Positions 45,538 through 53,406 of a stretch of 64,000 nt of DNA are shown in pieces (position 1 is the first letter of the stretch; each line of letters opens with the position of its first letter). The notes beneath the pieces were generated by a model. That model made no database searches. It was given only the letters and a program-made list of their open reading frames with translations, and was not told the DNA's origin. The DNA is from Streptomyces anulatus (GTDB taxonomy: Bacteria; Actinomycetota; Actinomycetes; Streptomycetales; Streptomycetaceae): the NCBI RefSeq assembly GCF_000721175.1, contig NZ_JOEZ01000033.1, forward strand, positions 5,930 to 69,929, in the 5' to 3' direction. The translations under genes were made by a program, and so were the position numbers.

Positions 45538-46347
45538 TCAGAGCTTGCGCGCGACGCCCGCGTATCCGGGGATCGGCTCGTCGCCCGGGACGTCGATGAC
45601 CTCGCCGAGTTCCGGATGCCACGCGGCGGAGAGCGTGACGCCCGGCTCGACCAGTTCGAGGCCGTCGAAGAACGCCGTGAGTTCGGCATGGCTGCGGGGC
45701 CGCAGCGTCATGCCGCGCGCCTTGTACATCGCCCGTGCCTGTGCGGCGCCCTCCGGGTTGAAGTCGCCGGTGGTGTGCGAGAGCACCAGATAGCTGCCGG
45801 AGGGAAGCTGCTCGACCAGCTTGTCGACCAGTTCGCCCGCGCCGTCCTCGTCGTCGATGAAGTGCAGCAGCGCCAGCAGCGACAGGGCGATCGGCCGGTC
45901 GAAGTCCAGGACCTTGCCGGCCTGCTCCAGGATGGTCTCGGGCTTGCGGGCGTCGGCCTGGATGTACTCGGTGGCGCCCTCGGGTGTGGAGCGGAGCAGG
46001 GCCGCCGCGTGGGCGAGAACGATCGGGTCGTTGTCGCAGTAGACGACGCGCGCGTCGGGCGCGGCCCGCTGGGCGATCTGGTGGAGGTTCGGCTCGGTGG
46101 GTATGCCGGTGCCGATGTCCAGGAACTGGCGCACCCCGTTCTCGGCGAGCCAGCGGGTGGCCCGGTGCATGAACGCCCGGTTGACCCGCGCCATGTCACG
46201 GCCCCGCGCGTCCAGGGTGAGCAGCTGACGCGCCATCTGTTCGTCGACCGGGTAATTGTCCTTGCCGCCGAGGAACCAGTCGTACATCCGCGCCGGATGC
46301 GGCTTGCTGGTGTCGATCTCGATGGAGTGGGGTTCTTGCCCGGTCAT
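45538..46347 (-). CDS. SAM-dependent methyltransferase (DUF574/Methyltransf_19 type)
   Basis: 269 residues. The family start (IDTSKPHPARMYDWFLGGKDNYPVD, about 11-35) is specific to actinobacterial DUF574 methyltransferases. Motif I is FLDIGTGIP (about 75-83), with VVYCDNDPIVL (about 101) as motif II. These genes are highly expanded in Streptomyces and typically sit beside XRE/DUF397 pairs, as here. Substrate unknown. It converges on the cupin gene across MITE copy 2. Confidence 0.9.
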   Translation of the reverse strand: MTGQEPHSIEIDTSKPHPARMYDWFLGGKDNYPVDEQMARQLLTLDARGRDMARVNRAFMHRATRWLAENGVRQFLDIGTGIPTEPNLHQIAQRAAPDARVVYCDNDPIVLAHAAALLRSTPEGATEYIQADARKPETILEQAGKVLDFDRPIALSLLALLHFIDDEDGAGELVDKLVEQLPSGSYLVLSHTTGDFNPEGAAQARAMYKARGMTLRPRSHAELTAFFDGLELVEPGVTLSAAWHPELGEVIDVPGDEPIPGYAGVARKL

Positions 46348-46486
46348 GGCTCGCTCCGTGGTCAGTGGTCCGTACGTCGGCGACGGGAATCGGACGAGGG
46401 AAGGTGCGGGGTGGTGCCCAAGTGCTCTGCCGGGCCTGCCCCTTCGGCGGGCCCTCCGGTGCCCGGACAGAGTACGGCGGGCGGTC

Positions 46487-46723
46487 TCAGGTGAGAAGGA
46501 AGTCCGCCTGGCCGGCCTTGGCGCCCTGGATGAACGCGGCGATCTCGCCGTTGGAGTAGATGAGAGCGGGGCCGTCCGGGTCGGCCGACTGGCGTACGGC
46601 GACCCGCCCGTCGGCGAGTTTCATGGCCTCGATGCAGTTGCCGCCGTTCCCGCCGCTCCACGGCTTGTACCAGCCTTCGGAGCCGAGGTCAGCGGCGGGC
46701 ATGCCGTTGTATATGTGGTTCAT
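46487..46723 (-). CDS. DUF397 small protein (WhiJ-partner type)
   Basis: 78 residues with the DUF397 pattern WYKPWSGGNGGNCIEAM, VAVRQSADPDGPALIYSNGEIAAFI and a short C-terminal helix. DUF397 proteins act with an upstream XRE regulator in WhiJ-like developmental switches. The ATG overlaps the XRE stop (ATGA), so they are co-translated. Confidence 0.9.
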   Translation of the reverse strand: MNHIYNGMPAADLGSEGWYKPWSGGNGGNCIEAMKLADGRVAVRQSADPDGPALIYSNGEIAAFIQGAKAGQADFLLT

Positions 46724-47598
46724 CACAGCTCCTCGCGGAAGTCCCGGAGGGCTTCCTTCGTGCGTTGTGCAGTCGCGGCCTGAGCCGCCATGCGGTCCAT
46801 GACTTCGAGGTAGGAGGCCACCTCGGGTCGGGCGTCGAAGTAGACGGCTCCGGTCAGGTACTCGCTGTAGACCATGTCGGGGAGTTCGGGAACGGCGAAG
46901 CGGAAGAGGACGAACGGACCGTAGGTTCCCGGGTGGTGGCCGGTGGCGAACTCCGCGATCTGCAGCGTGACGTGGGGAAGTTCCGTGGCTTCGAGCAGCT
47001 TGTCGATCTGCCCGCGCATCACCTGCGGGCTGCCGACGGGCCGCCGCAGGACGGTCTCGTCCATGATCGCCCACAGTCTGGGGGCGTCGTCCTTGGCCAG
47101 CAGGGACTGACGCTCCATACGCAGCGCCACATGGCGCTCGATGTCCTCGGGGCGGGTCTGGCCGATCGCTCCGGTCCGCATCACGGAGCGGGCGTAGTCC
47201 TCGGTCTGGAGCAGTCCGGGCACGAAGTGCGGCTCGTACATGCGCAGCAGGCTCGCCGCACCCTCCAGGCTGACGTACATGCTGAACCAGTCGGGCAGGA
47301 CGTCGTGGAAACGCTGCCACCAGCCCGGCTTGTTCGCCTCCTCCGCCAGCTCGACGAAGGCGTCGGCCTCCTGTTCGGCGACGCCGTACGCCTTCAGCAG
47401 CGACTGGACGTAGGGGATCTTCAGCCCGACCTCGGCCGTCTCCATTCTGCGTATCGTCGCCGGAGCGACCCTGAGCACTTTCGCCGCCTGGTCACGGGTC
47501 AGGCCGACACGCTCACGCAGATCCTGCAGGCGCTTGCCGAGAACGACCTGGCCCACGGTAGGGGCGGACCGCGGTTCGCTCACTTCAGACCTCCCCAT
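46723..47598 (-). CDS. XRE-family regulator with DUF5753 (WhiJ-like)
   Basis: 291 residues. The N-terminal HTH (about 18-75, LRERVGLTRDQAAKVLRVAPATIRRMETAEVG) is followed by the DUF5753 ligand-like domain (about 95-275, LLRMYEPHFVPGLLQTEDYAR and YLEVMDRMAAQA). WhiJ-type proteins repress differentiation genes until the DUF397 partner counters them. A near-palindrome upstream at 47649 is the likely operator, shared with the divergent ATP-binding gene. Confidence 0.9.
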   Translation of the reverse strand: MGRSEVSEPRSAPTVGQVVLGKRLQDLRERVGLTRDQAAKVLRVAPATIRRMETAEVGLKIPYVQSLLKAYGVAEQEADAFVELAEEANKPGWWQRFHDVLPDWFSMYVSLEGAASLLRMYEPHFVPGLLQTEDYARSVMRTGAIGQTRPEDIERHVALRMERQSLLAKDDAPRLWAIMDETVLRRPVGSPQVMRGQIDKLLEATELPHVTLQIAEFATGHHPGTYGPFVLFRFAVPELPDMVYSEYLTGAVYFDARPEVASYLEVMDRMAAQAATAQRTKEALRDFREEL

Positions 47599-47648
47599 GC
47601 GCTGTTTTGCGAGCAGTGTGCCATGCGTGCGCCCCCAACGACACAGTC

Positions 47649-47667
47649 ACTCTGGAAATTTCAGAGT
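47649..47667. promoter_or_regulatory. Inverted repeat between WhiJ-like gene and ATP-binding gene
   Basis: ACTCTG-GAAATTT-CAGAGT is a 6-7-6 inverted repeat, set in the lower-GC intergenic region, 51 bp before the XRE start and 124 bp before the GTG of the ATP-binding gene. A plausible XRE operator; the assignment is inference. Confidence 0.5.
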
Positions 47668-47790
47668 GCCCCTTGCCAAGTGTCATCGTCAGGGGGAGAG
47701 TTGACTCCCGAACCAGTTCGCTCAGTCACGTCCGTCCCCGATCACCCGGGGAGCGAAGCGTGACGCAGCCCCCACTGTGAGGAATCGGTC

Positions 47791-48267
47791 GTGGCACCTG
47801 GCAGTGCGCTCATCCCCCGGCTCATGGACCTCAGTCCCGGGACGGAGGCGCTCCGTTACTGCTTCGCGCTGCCGGCGCAACCCGAGTCGGTGGCCGGCGC
47901 GCGCGAGCTGACGCGGGCCCGGCTGGACGCCTGGAAGCTGGGCAGCGACGCCTGTGACGCGGCCGTCCTCATCGTCTCCGAGCTGGTGACCAACGCGGTC
48001 GTGCACACCGCGAGCACCCGGGTGGTGTGCGAGCTGAGCCACCTCGGCAGACGCCTGCGGATAGCCGTGCAGGACCAGGGGCACCAGCCCGGCGGCCCTC
48101 GGCTGCGCCGCTCGTCCGACGACGAGCACGGCCGTGGTCTGCTCCTCGTCGACGCGATGAGCAGCGCCTGGGGTTCGCACGACGCCGGTGACGCCTCGGG
48201 GCGCATCGTCTGGGCGGAACTGCCGCACGATGCCGGGCGACCGTCCGGCACGGAGCGGCCGTGCTGA
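47791..48267 (+). CDS. RsbW-type ATP-binding (anti-sigma-like) protein
   Basis: 158 residues with a GHKL ATPase fold: N-box ELVTNAVVHT (about 64-73), G1 VQDQG (about 92) and G2 HGRGLLLVDAM (about 111). It belongs to HATPase_c_2 proteins that resemble RsbW/SpoIIAB anti-sigma kinases. With divergent XRE and DUF397 genes this completes the WhiJ/AbaA-like trio. The GTG start is preceded by a purine-rich stretch. It overlaps the next gene by 7 bp. Confidence 0.88.
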   Translation: MAPGSALIPRLMDLSPGTEALRYCFALPAQPESVAGARELTRARLDAWKLGSDACDAAVLIVSELVTNAVVHTASTRVVCELSHLGRRLRIAVQDQGHQPGGPRLRRSSDDEHGRGLLLVDAMSSAWGSHDAGDASGRIVWAELPHDAGRPSGTERPC

Positions 48268-48698
48268 GGAACGCGCTGTCCCGGCTGCGCGCGGCGCATC
48301 GGGGCCGGACACCCGAGCAGGCGACCGGCGGCCGGGTGCGGCTGGCCCTGCCGGCCTCGATGACCGCCAGCCTGGGCTGCGACGCGGTCGGAGTGCCCGC
48401 CCGGCACGGTTTCCGCCTGATGTCCCATCTGCCGCGCACCGGATGCGTGTTCGCCGACGCGGACCGCTGGTGGTGGATCGTCCCGGCCGGCTCCGACCTG
48501 GATCTCGACTGGCCCGAGCAGGTGACGTACGCGCGGGACGCGGACGTGCCCGGCGGGCGGCCCCGGTTGATCCACGCGCCGGAGGGCCTCACTCCGTACA
48601 CCCCGCCCATTCCGCTCTTCCTGATGGTCTGCCAGGTGACGGGGGTGGCGCCGAGCTGGGCCGCCGCCGGTACGCCGAGCGTCGTGTCCGCGCCGTAG
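48261..48698 (+). CDS. Conserved hypothetical protein, 145 residues
   Basis: Soluble Ala/Pro/Arg-rich protein with a core of GVPARHGFRLMSHLPRTGCVFAD and WWWIVPAGSDLDLDWP, suggestive of a mixed alpha/beta fold. Similar proteins occur next to RsbW-like genes in Streptomyces; no function assigned. It overlaps the ATP-binding gene by 7 bp, so it is coupled. Confidence 0.75.
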   Translation: MLRNALSRLRAAHRGRTPEQATGGRVRLALPASMTASLGCDAVGVPARHGFRLMSHLPRTGCVFADADRWWWIVPAGSDLDLDWPEQVTYARDADVPGGRPRLIHAPEGLTPYTPPIPLFLMVCQVTGVAPSWAAAGTPSVVSAP

Positions 48699-48710
48699 GA
48701 AGGCGGCGGC

Positions 48711-50057
48711 TCAGGGCCGGTCGAGGTAGGCGAGCCCCGGGTGGACCTCGGTGTACCGGTCGGCCAGCCGCCGGGCCACGGTCACGGAGTCGACCAGCGG
48801 GTGCAGCGAGAAGGCCCGGACGGCCGCCGCGCGGGACCCGCTCTCCGCCGCCTCCAGCACCGCCCGCTCGACGGCCTTCACGGCGGTGACGAGGCCGACC
48901 GCGTGGTACGGGAGGGGCGAGACGGCCACCGGGTGGGCTCCGTTGGCGTCGACGAGGCAGGGCACCTCGACGACGGCGTCCGCGTCCAGGGCCGCGAGGG
49001 CCGTGCGGTTGCGGACGTTGAGGATCAGGCAGGTGCGTTCGTTGCGGGCGACGGCCCGCATCAGGGCGAGCGCGACCTGTTCGTAGCCGCCGGACTCCAG
49101 GTCGCTCTCCTGGCGCTCCCCCGCCCCGGCGACCTCGCGGCTCTCCGCCATGTACGTCGCCTCGCGTTCGGCGCGGCTGCGGTTCCAGGTGTCCAGGGCG
49201 GGGGTGCCGGGCTCCCGCATGCGGGCGTAGAAGCCTTCCTGGTGGTCCCGGAGGAAGGCGCCCCGGGTCTGTTCGGCGTTCCGGTAGGCGCGGACGGTTT
49301 CCCGGTTGAAGTAGTAGTAGTGCAGGTATTCGTTGGGGATCGCACCCAGCGACCGGAGCAGCTCGGCGCCGAAGAGGCGGCCCTGCTCGAAGGATTCGAG
49401 CAGCTTCGGGTCGGCGAGCAGCCGGGGCAGTTCGTCCCGCCCGTCCACGTACAGCCCTCGCACCCACCCGAGGTGGTTGAGCCCGGCGTAGTCGATCCAG
49501 GCCCGGTCCGGGTCGGCTCCCAGGACGCGGGCGATGCGCCGCCCCAGCCCGACCGGCGAGTCGCAGATCCCGATGACCCGGTCGCCCAGGTGGCGCGACA
49601 TGGCCTCGGTGACGAGGCCCGCAGGGTTGGTGAAGTTGATGACCCAGGCGTGCGGGGCGAGCCGGGCGATGCGCCGGGCGAGGTCGATGGCGACGGGGAC
49701 GGTGCGCAGCCCGTACGCGATGCCTCCGGCGCCGACGGTCTCCTGGCCGAGCACGCCTTCGTCGAGGGCCACCCGTTCGTCGGCGGCGCGTCCGGCCAGA
49801 CCGCCGACGCGGATGGCGGAGAAGACGAAGTCGGCGCCGCGCAGTGCCTCGTCGAGGTCGGTGGTGACGACGACGGCGGGGGCGTCCGCGATGCCCCGCC
49901 CCTGTTCCTCCAGGACGCGGGCGACGGCGGTGAGCCGGTCGGCGTCGGTGTCGTACAACGTGACCCGGGAGACGCGGCCCTCGGCGTGATCGCCGAGGAG
50001 GGCCCCGTACACGAGAGGCACCCGGAATCCGCCACCGCCAAGAATTGTCAGCTTCAC
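48711..50057 (-). CDS. Family 4 glycosidase (6-phospho-beta-glucosidase type)
   Basis: 448 residues from GTG 50057. The N-terminal Rossmann NAD-binding start (VKLTILGGGGFRVP) is characteristic of GH4. Other family blocks are VGAGGIAYGLRTVPV, INFTNPAG (about 140), the metal-site CDSP (about 163) and GLNHLGW (about 192). GH4 enzymes hydrolyse phosphorylated disaccharides by an NAD and Mn-dependent oxidation-elimination mechanism. No PTS or sugar transporter is adjacent, so the physiological substrate is unknown. It follows the P450 on the same strand behind a terminator. Confidence 0.9.
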   Translation of the reverse strand: MKLTILGGGGFRVPLVYGALLGDHAEGRVSRVTLYDTDADRLTAVARVLEEQGRGIADAPAVVVTTDLDEALRGADFVFSAIRVGGLAGRAADERVALDEGVLGQETVGAGGIAYGLRTVPVAIDLARRIARLAPHAWVINFTNPAGLVTEAMSRHLGDRVIGICDSPVGLGRRIARVLGADPDRAWIDYAGLNHLGWVRGLYVDGRDELPRLLADPKLLESFEQGRLFGAELLRSLGAIPNEYLHYYYFNRETVRAYRNAEQTRGAFLRDHQEGFYARMREPGTPALDTWNRSRAEREATYMAESREVAGAGERQESDLESGGYEQVALALMRAVARNERTCLILNVRNRTALAALDADAVVEVPCLVDANGAHPVAVSPLPYHAVGLVTAVKAVERAVLEAAESGSRAAAVRAFSLHPLVDSVTVARRLADRYTEVHPGLAYLDRP

Positions 50058-50196
50058 GCTGCTCGATGGTACGGGCACGTCCGGGCTCCCCGGCTGCTGC
50101 CCACGCGGGCACGTCCGGGCTCCGGCGGGTGCCCGCACCGACAGGTCCGGGCTCCGGCTCCCTGTGGTGCCCGCGCCCGGTCCGGGCGCGGGGACG

Positions 50197-50235
50197 CGGC
50201 GGCCCCGGGCCCGTGGGCGTGATCCGGGGCCGCCG
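50197..50235 (-). terminator. Hairpin terminator after P450 gene
   Basis: CGGCGGCCCCGG at 50197-50208 pairs perfectly with CCGGGGCCGCCG at 50224-50235 (12-bp stem, 15-nt loop), 22 bp beyond the P450 stop. It marks the end of the conservon. Confidence 0.75.
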
Positions 50236-50257
50236 CGGCCGGACGGTCGACGACGTG

Positions 50258-51823
50258 TCAGTAGCCGCTCCACCAGCGGGCGACCGCCTGCCAGAGCCTT
50301 GCGGGGGCGGCCGGGCGGCGCGGCTGCGGGATCGTCGCCACCGGAGCGGGTTCGGAGGCGGGGGCCGGTTCGGAGGCGGGGGGTGCGGCCGGGGCGGGCC
50401 GGGGGGCCGCGCCCTGGGCGTGGACGGGCTGCGCCCCGGCCGCCTCGTGCCGGGGCTCGGGGACGGACCTGGCCGGGGAGGAGATCTCCCAGGCGTCGGC
50501 CGGGCGGGCGGTACGGGCCATCACCGAGAGCGGGTCGGCGTCCAGCTCCTGCTGCGGACTGGGGGCGAACTTCACCGGCAGCTCGACCAGGTGGCGGGAG
50601 ATGATGTTGCCCACCCGGCGCAGCTCGCTCTCGCCGACGCCGAGTTCCATGCCGGGCAGGCGCATCAGCAGGGCGTCGACGCCGACGTCGGCGATGGCGC
50701 GGCCGATATCCTGTCCCGGGCACTCGTGGGGGCCGCCGCTGAAGGCGAGGTGGGCGCGGTTGCCGCCCATGTCGGCGCCCAGGTCCGGGCGGACGGTGGG
50801 GTCGGTGTTGGCCGGGGCGATCCCGACGAGCAGGGCGTCGCCCGCCTTGATCTGCTGGCCGCCCAGCTCGGTGTCGCCGACCGCCCAGCGGCCGAAGACC
50901 GCGGTGAACGGCGGCTCGTCCCAGAGGGTCTGCTCCACCGCCTCGGGCACGGTCATGTGCCCGCCGCTGAGCCGGGCGCGGAAGCGCGGGTCGGTCAGGA
51001 CCATGCGCAGCACGTTGGCGATGAGGTTGGCCGTGGACTCGTAGGCGGCGATCATGATGAGGCGCAGATGCTCGACGACCTCGGTGTCGGTCATCGTCGC
51101 GGGGTGCTCGACGAGCCAGGAGGCCAGGTCCGGCGCGGATTCGGCGCGGCGCCGCTCGACCAGGCGCGTCAGCACGGACACGATGTGGGCGTTGCTGGCC
51201 ACGGCGGTCTCGGTGCCGCGGGTCATGTCCCGGGCCGCCTGGACGAGGCGCTCGTCGTACTCCTCGGGCATGCCGAAGATCGCGCACACCACCATCATCG
51301 GCAGATGCTCCGCGAACTGGCTGACCAGGTCCGCCGTGCCCTTCTCGCAGAAATCGTTGACGAGGCGGTTACTGAAGCGGTTGATGTGGCGGCGGACGCC
51401 GCGGGTGTCGATGCGCTCCATGCTGTCGGTGACCGCGCCGCGCTGGCGTTCGTGCTTGGCGCCGTCGGCGAACACGCAGACGGGCTGCCAGGTGAAGATC
51501 GGGGCGAGCGGGTGGTCCGGGGCGACGCTGCCGTCCTGGAGGGCGCGCCAGCGCCGTGAGTCCCGGGAGAACTGGGACGGCGTACGGGTGACGTGGAGGT
51601 TCTCGCTGTGGCCGAGCACCAGCCAGGCGGGCACGTCGCCGTGGAGCAGGACCGGGGCGACCGTGCCGTGTTCGGCGCGGAGCTTGTCGTAGAGGCCTGC
51701 GGGGTTGTTCTCCGCCTCGGGGCCGTAGAGCCGGCGCAGTCCGCCGGGGCCGACGTCGAGGTTGTGGGCCGGACACTGGGGCGGCGGCACGGCGCCGGGT
51801 TCGTGGTGGAAGGGGGTTGTCAC
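50258..51823 (-). CDS. Conservon cytochrome P450, CYP157-like, lacking ExxR
   Basis: 521 residues from GTG 51823 (GGAG at 5-bp spacing). The heme ligand motif FSGGPHECPGQDIGR carries the axial Cys and is intact. The I-helix area reads MIAAYESTANLIANVL. In the K-helix the usual ExxR is replaced by EQTLW (about 305), as reported for the CYP157 family, in which only the Cys is invariant. A Pro/Ala-rich tail of about 75 residues (PAPASEPAPA) ends RLWQAVARWWSGY. It is the last gene of the conservon, 212 bp after cvnD with a strong hairpin between them. Confidence 0.9.
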   Translation of the reverse strand: MTTPFHHEPGAVPPPQCPAHNLDVGPGGLRRLYGPEAENNPAGLYDKLRAEHGTVAPVLLHGDVPAWLVLGHSENLHVTRTPSQFSRDSRRWRALQDGSVAPDHPLAPIFTWQPVCVFADGAKHERQRGAVTDSMERIDTRGVRRHINRFSNRLVNDFCEKGTADLVSQFAEHLPMMVVCAIFGMPEEYDERLVQAARDMTRGTETAVASNAHIVSVLTRLVERRRAESAPDLASWLVEHPATMTDTEVVEHLRLIMIAAYESTANLIANVLRMVLTDPRFRARLSGGHMTVPEAVEQTLWDEPPFTAVFGRWAVGDTELGGQQIKAGDALLVGIAPANTDPTVRPDLGADMGGNRAHLAFSGGPHECPGQDIGRAIADVGVDALLMRLPGMELGVGESELRRVGNIISRHLVELPVKFAPSPQQELDADPLSVMARTARPADAWEISSPARSVPEPRHEAAGAQPVHAQGAAPRPAPAAPPASEPAPASEPAPVATIPQPRRPAAPARLWQAVARWWSGY

Positions 51824-51981
51824 AGGGGCTCCAGGGATCAGGATTCCAGGGCTGGTGCACAAGCGGGCGGGACGGGCTGGACGGGCGGGCGGTTCGGGCG
51901 CGGAACGGGCCGGACCGGACCGGGGGCGTACGCCGGGGGATGGCGCGCGCCCCCGGTCAGGGATCCGGTCGTGGATCCGGG

Positions 51982-52022
51982 CCTCCGGGGACGTCCCGAA
52001 GCCGACCGGGACGTCCCGGAGG
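51982..52022 (-). terminator. Strong intra-operon hairpin between cvnD and P450
   Basis: A 16-bp stem (51982-51998 with 52007-52022, one bulged G) built on GGGACGTCCCG repeats closes an 8-nt loop. It starts 14 bp after the cvnD stop. It may attenuate read-through into the P450 gene or protect the 3' end of the cvnABCD message. Confidence 0.6.
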
Positions 52023-52035
52023 TGAGCCCTCGGCG

Positions 52036-52650
52036 TCAGGCGAGCGGGACGGCCAGGCTGTGCAGATAGCGCATCAGGGTCATCAGCACATCGCGGCTGG
52101 AGGCCCGCAGCCGGGCGTCGCAGTCGATCATCGGGACCTCGTCCGGCAGGTCGAGGGCCCTGCGCAGGGCCTCGACCGGGTGGTTCGGCGCGTCGGGGAA
52201 GGTGTTCACGGCCACCACGAACGGCACTCCGCGCTCCTCCAGCCGGCCGATGACGTCGAAGCTGACTTCGAGCCGTCTCGTGTCGATGAGGACGACCGCG
52301 CCGAGAGCACCCTCGAAGAGGCCGTTCCACAGGAACCAGAAGCGTTCCTGGCCGGGGGTGCCGAACAGATAGAGGATCAGTTCCTCGCTGAGGCTGATCC
52401 GGCCGAAGTCCATGGCGACGGTGGTGGCGGTCTTCGTCTCCACCCCGGCGTTGTCGTCCACGCCGACGCCGGCCTGGGTCATGGTCTCTTCGGTCGTCAG
52501 TGGCCGGATCTCGCTCACCGAGCCGACCATGGTCGTCTTGCCGACGCCGAACCCGCCGACGATCACGACCTTCACCGCGGCGGTGGCCGTGGTGGGAAGG
52601 ACGTCCTCGCTGCGGGGGCCGGCGATCGTGTCAGAGCTTCTGAAGTCCAT
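52036..52650 (-). CDS. cvnD: Conservon small GTPase-like ATP/GTP-binding protein
   Basis: 204 residues. G1 GGFGVGKTT (about 32-40), a switch-II FGTPGQERFWFLW (about 95-107), and VAVNTF (about 147) in the G4 position place it in the MglA/Ras-like CvnD family. CvnD releases signal after exchange, with CvnB/CvnA as regulators. It overlaps cvnC by 20 bp. Confidence 0.92.
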   Translation of the reverse strand: MDFRSSDTIAGPRSEDVLPTTATAAVKVVIVGGFGVGKTTMVGSVSEIRPLTTEETMTQAGVGVDDNAGVETKTATTVAMDFGRISLSEELILYLFGTPGQERFWFLWNGLFEGALGAVVLIDTRRLEVSFDVIGRLEERGVPFVVAVNTFPDAPNHPVEALRRALDLPDEVPMIDCDARLRASSRDVLMTLMRYLHSLAVPLA

Positions 52651-53002
52651 GCATCACCGCTTCGAGAAGGGACCTGTCGGGGAGGGTGGCGCGGACGACC
52701 GGCGCGCGCGACTCGATGAGTTCGGTCGCGAGGAGATCGCTCAGGAGCGAGGTGACCACGCTGAACGGCAGCCTGAGGTAGGCCGAGATCTCGGCGACGG
52801 ACAGGGGGGCCTGGCAGAGCCGCAGGATGGCCGCCTGCTCGGGCTGGAACGTCGGCGAGGGCTCCGCCTGTGCGACGACCATCGTGACCAGGTCGAGCGC
52901 GGCCCGTTCGCTGTCGTCGAGATCACCGGTGATCACGTACAGCCGTTCCGGATCGAGGAGATCCGGATCGGCCTTGCGGCGTTCTCGTCGAGGTCCACTC
53001 AT
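52631..53002 (-). CDS. cvnC: Conservon DUF742 protein
   Basis: 123 residues of DUF742: DLLDPERLYVITGD, a central ALDLVTMV, and a winged-helix-like end (PLSVAEISAYLRLPFSVVTSLLSDLLATELI). Partner of CvnD in the membrane-associated signalling complex. Overlaps cvnB and cvnD. Confidence 0.92.
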   Translation of the reverse strand: MSGPRRERRKADPDLLDPERLYVITGDLDDSERAALDLVTMVVAQAEPSPTFQPEQAAILRLCQAPLSVAEISAYLRLPFSVVTSLLSDLLATELIESRAPVVRATLPDRSLLEAVMHGLQKL

Positions 53003-53406
53003 CCGGACTGCCCGCCGTGGCGGGGCGGACTGGTCAGGTGGGCTCCGATCCGCACGACCATGTCCCGCATCCGGGCGCCGACGAGTCCGGCGTCGACGGT
53101 CTCGCCGGCCAGGACCGCGAGATAGGCGCCGGTGCCGGCCGCCATCAGGTAGAAGAACCCGCCCGTCACCTCGATGACGACGAGCTTCATGAGGCCGTCG
53201 CTGTACGGGATCTCGGTGGCCACCGCGGCGGCCAGGCTCTGCAGTCCGGCGCAGGCCGCCGCGAGCCGGTCGGCGACGTCGGGATCGCCACCGTGCATCG
53301 CGATGCGCAGGCCGTCCGAGGAGAGCACCACGATCTGGTGGATGCTCGGAACGTCGTCGGCCAGTTCCTTGAGCATCCAGTCCATGTTTCCCCGCTGCTG
53401 GATCAC
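52999..53406 (-). CDS. cvnB: Conservon roadblock/LC7-domain protein
   Basis: 135 residues of roadblock/LC7 fold (MLKELADDVPSIHQIVVLSSDGLRIA, then YLAVLAGETVDAGLVGARMRDMV). I chose GTG 53406, which has GGGAG seven bases upstream and overlaps the cvnA stop (GTGA). A shorter start at 53385 is also possible. LC7 proteins act as GTPase-activating partners of MglA-like CvnD. Confidence 0.9.
   Translation of the reverse strand: MIQQRGNMDWMLKELADDVPSIHQIVVLSSDGLRIAMHGGDPDVADRLAAACAGLQSLAAAVATEIPYSDGLMKLVVIEVTGGFFYLMAAGTGAYLAVLAGETVDAGLVGARMRDMVVRIGAHLTSPPRHGGQSG

Noticed and set aside
51824..52330. Longer P450 frame with N-terminal extension into cvnD
   Set aside because: The extension is Arg/Pro-rich and crosses the hairpin and the cvnD gene; GTG 51823 has GGAG and gives a normal P450 start.
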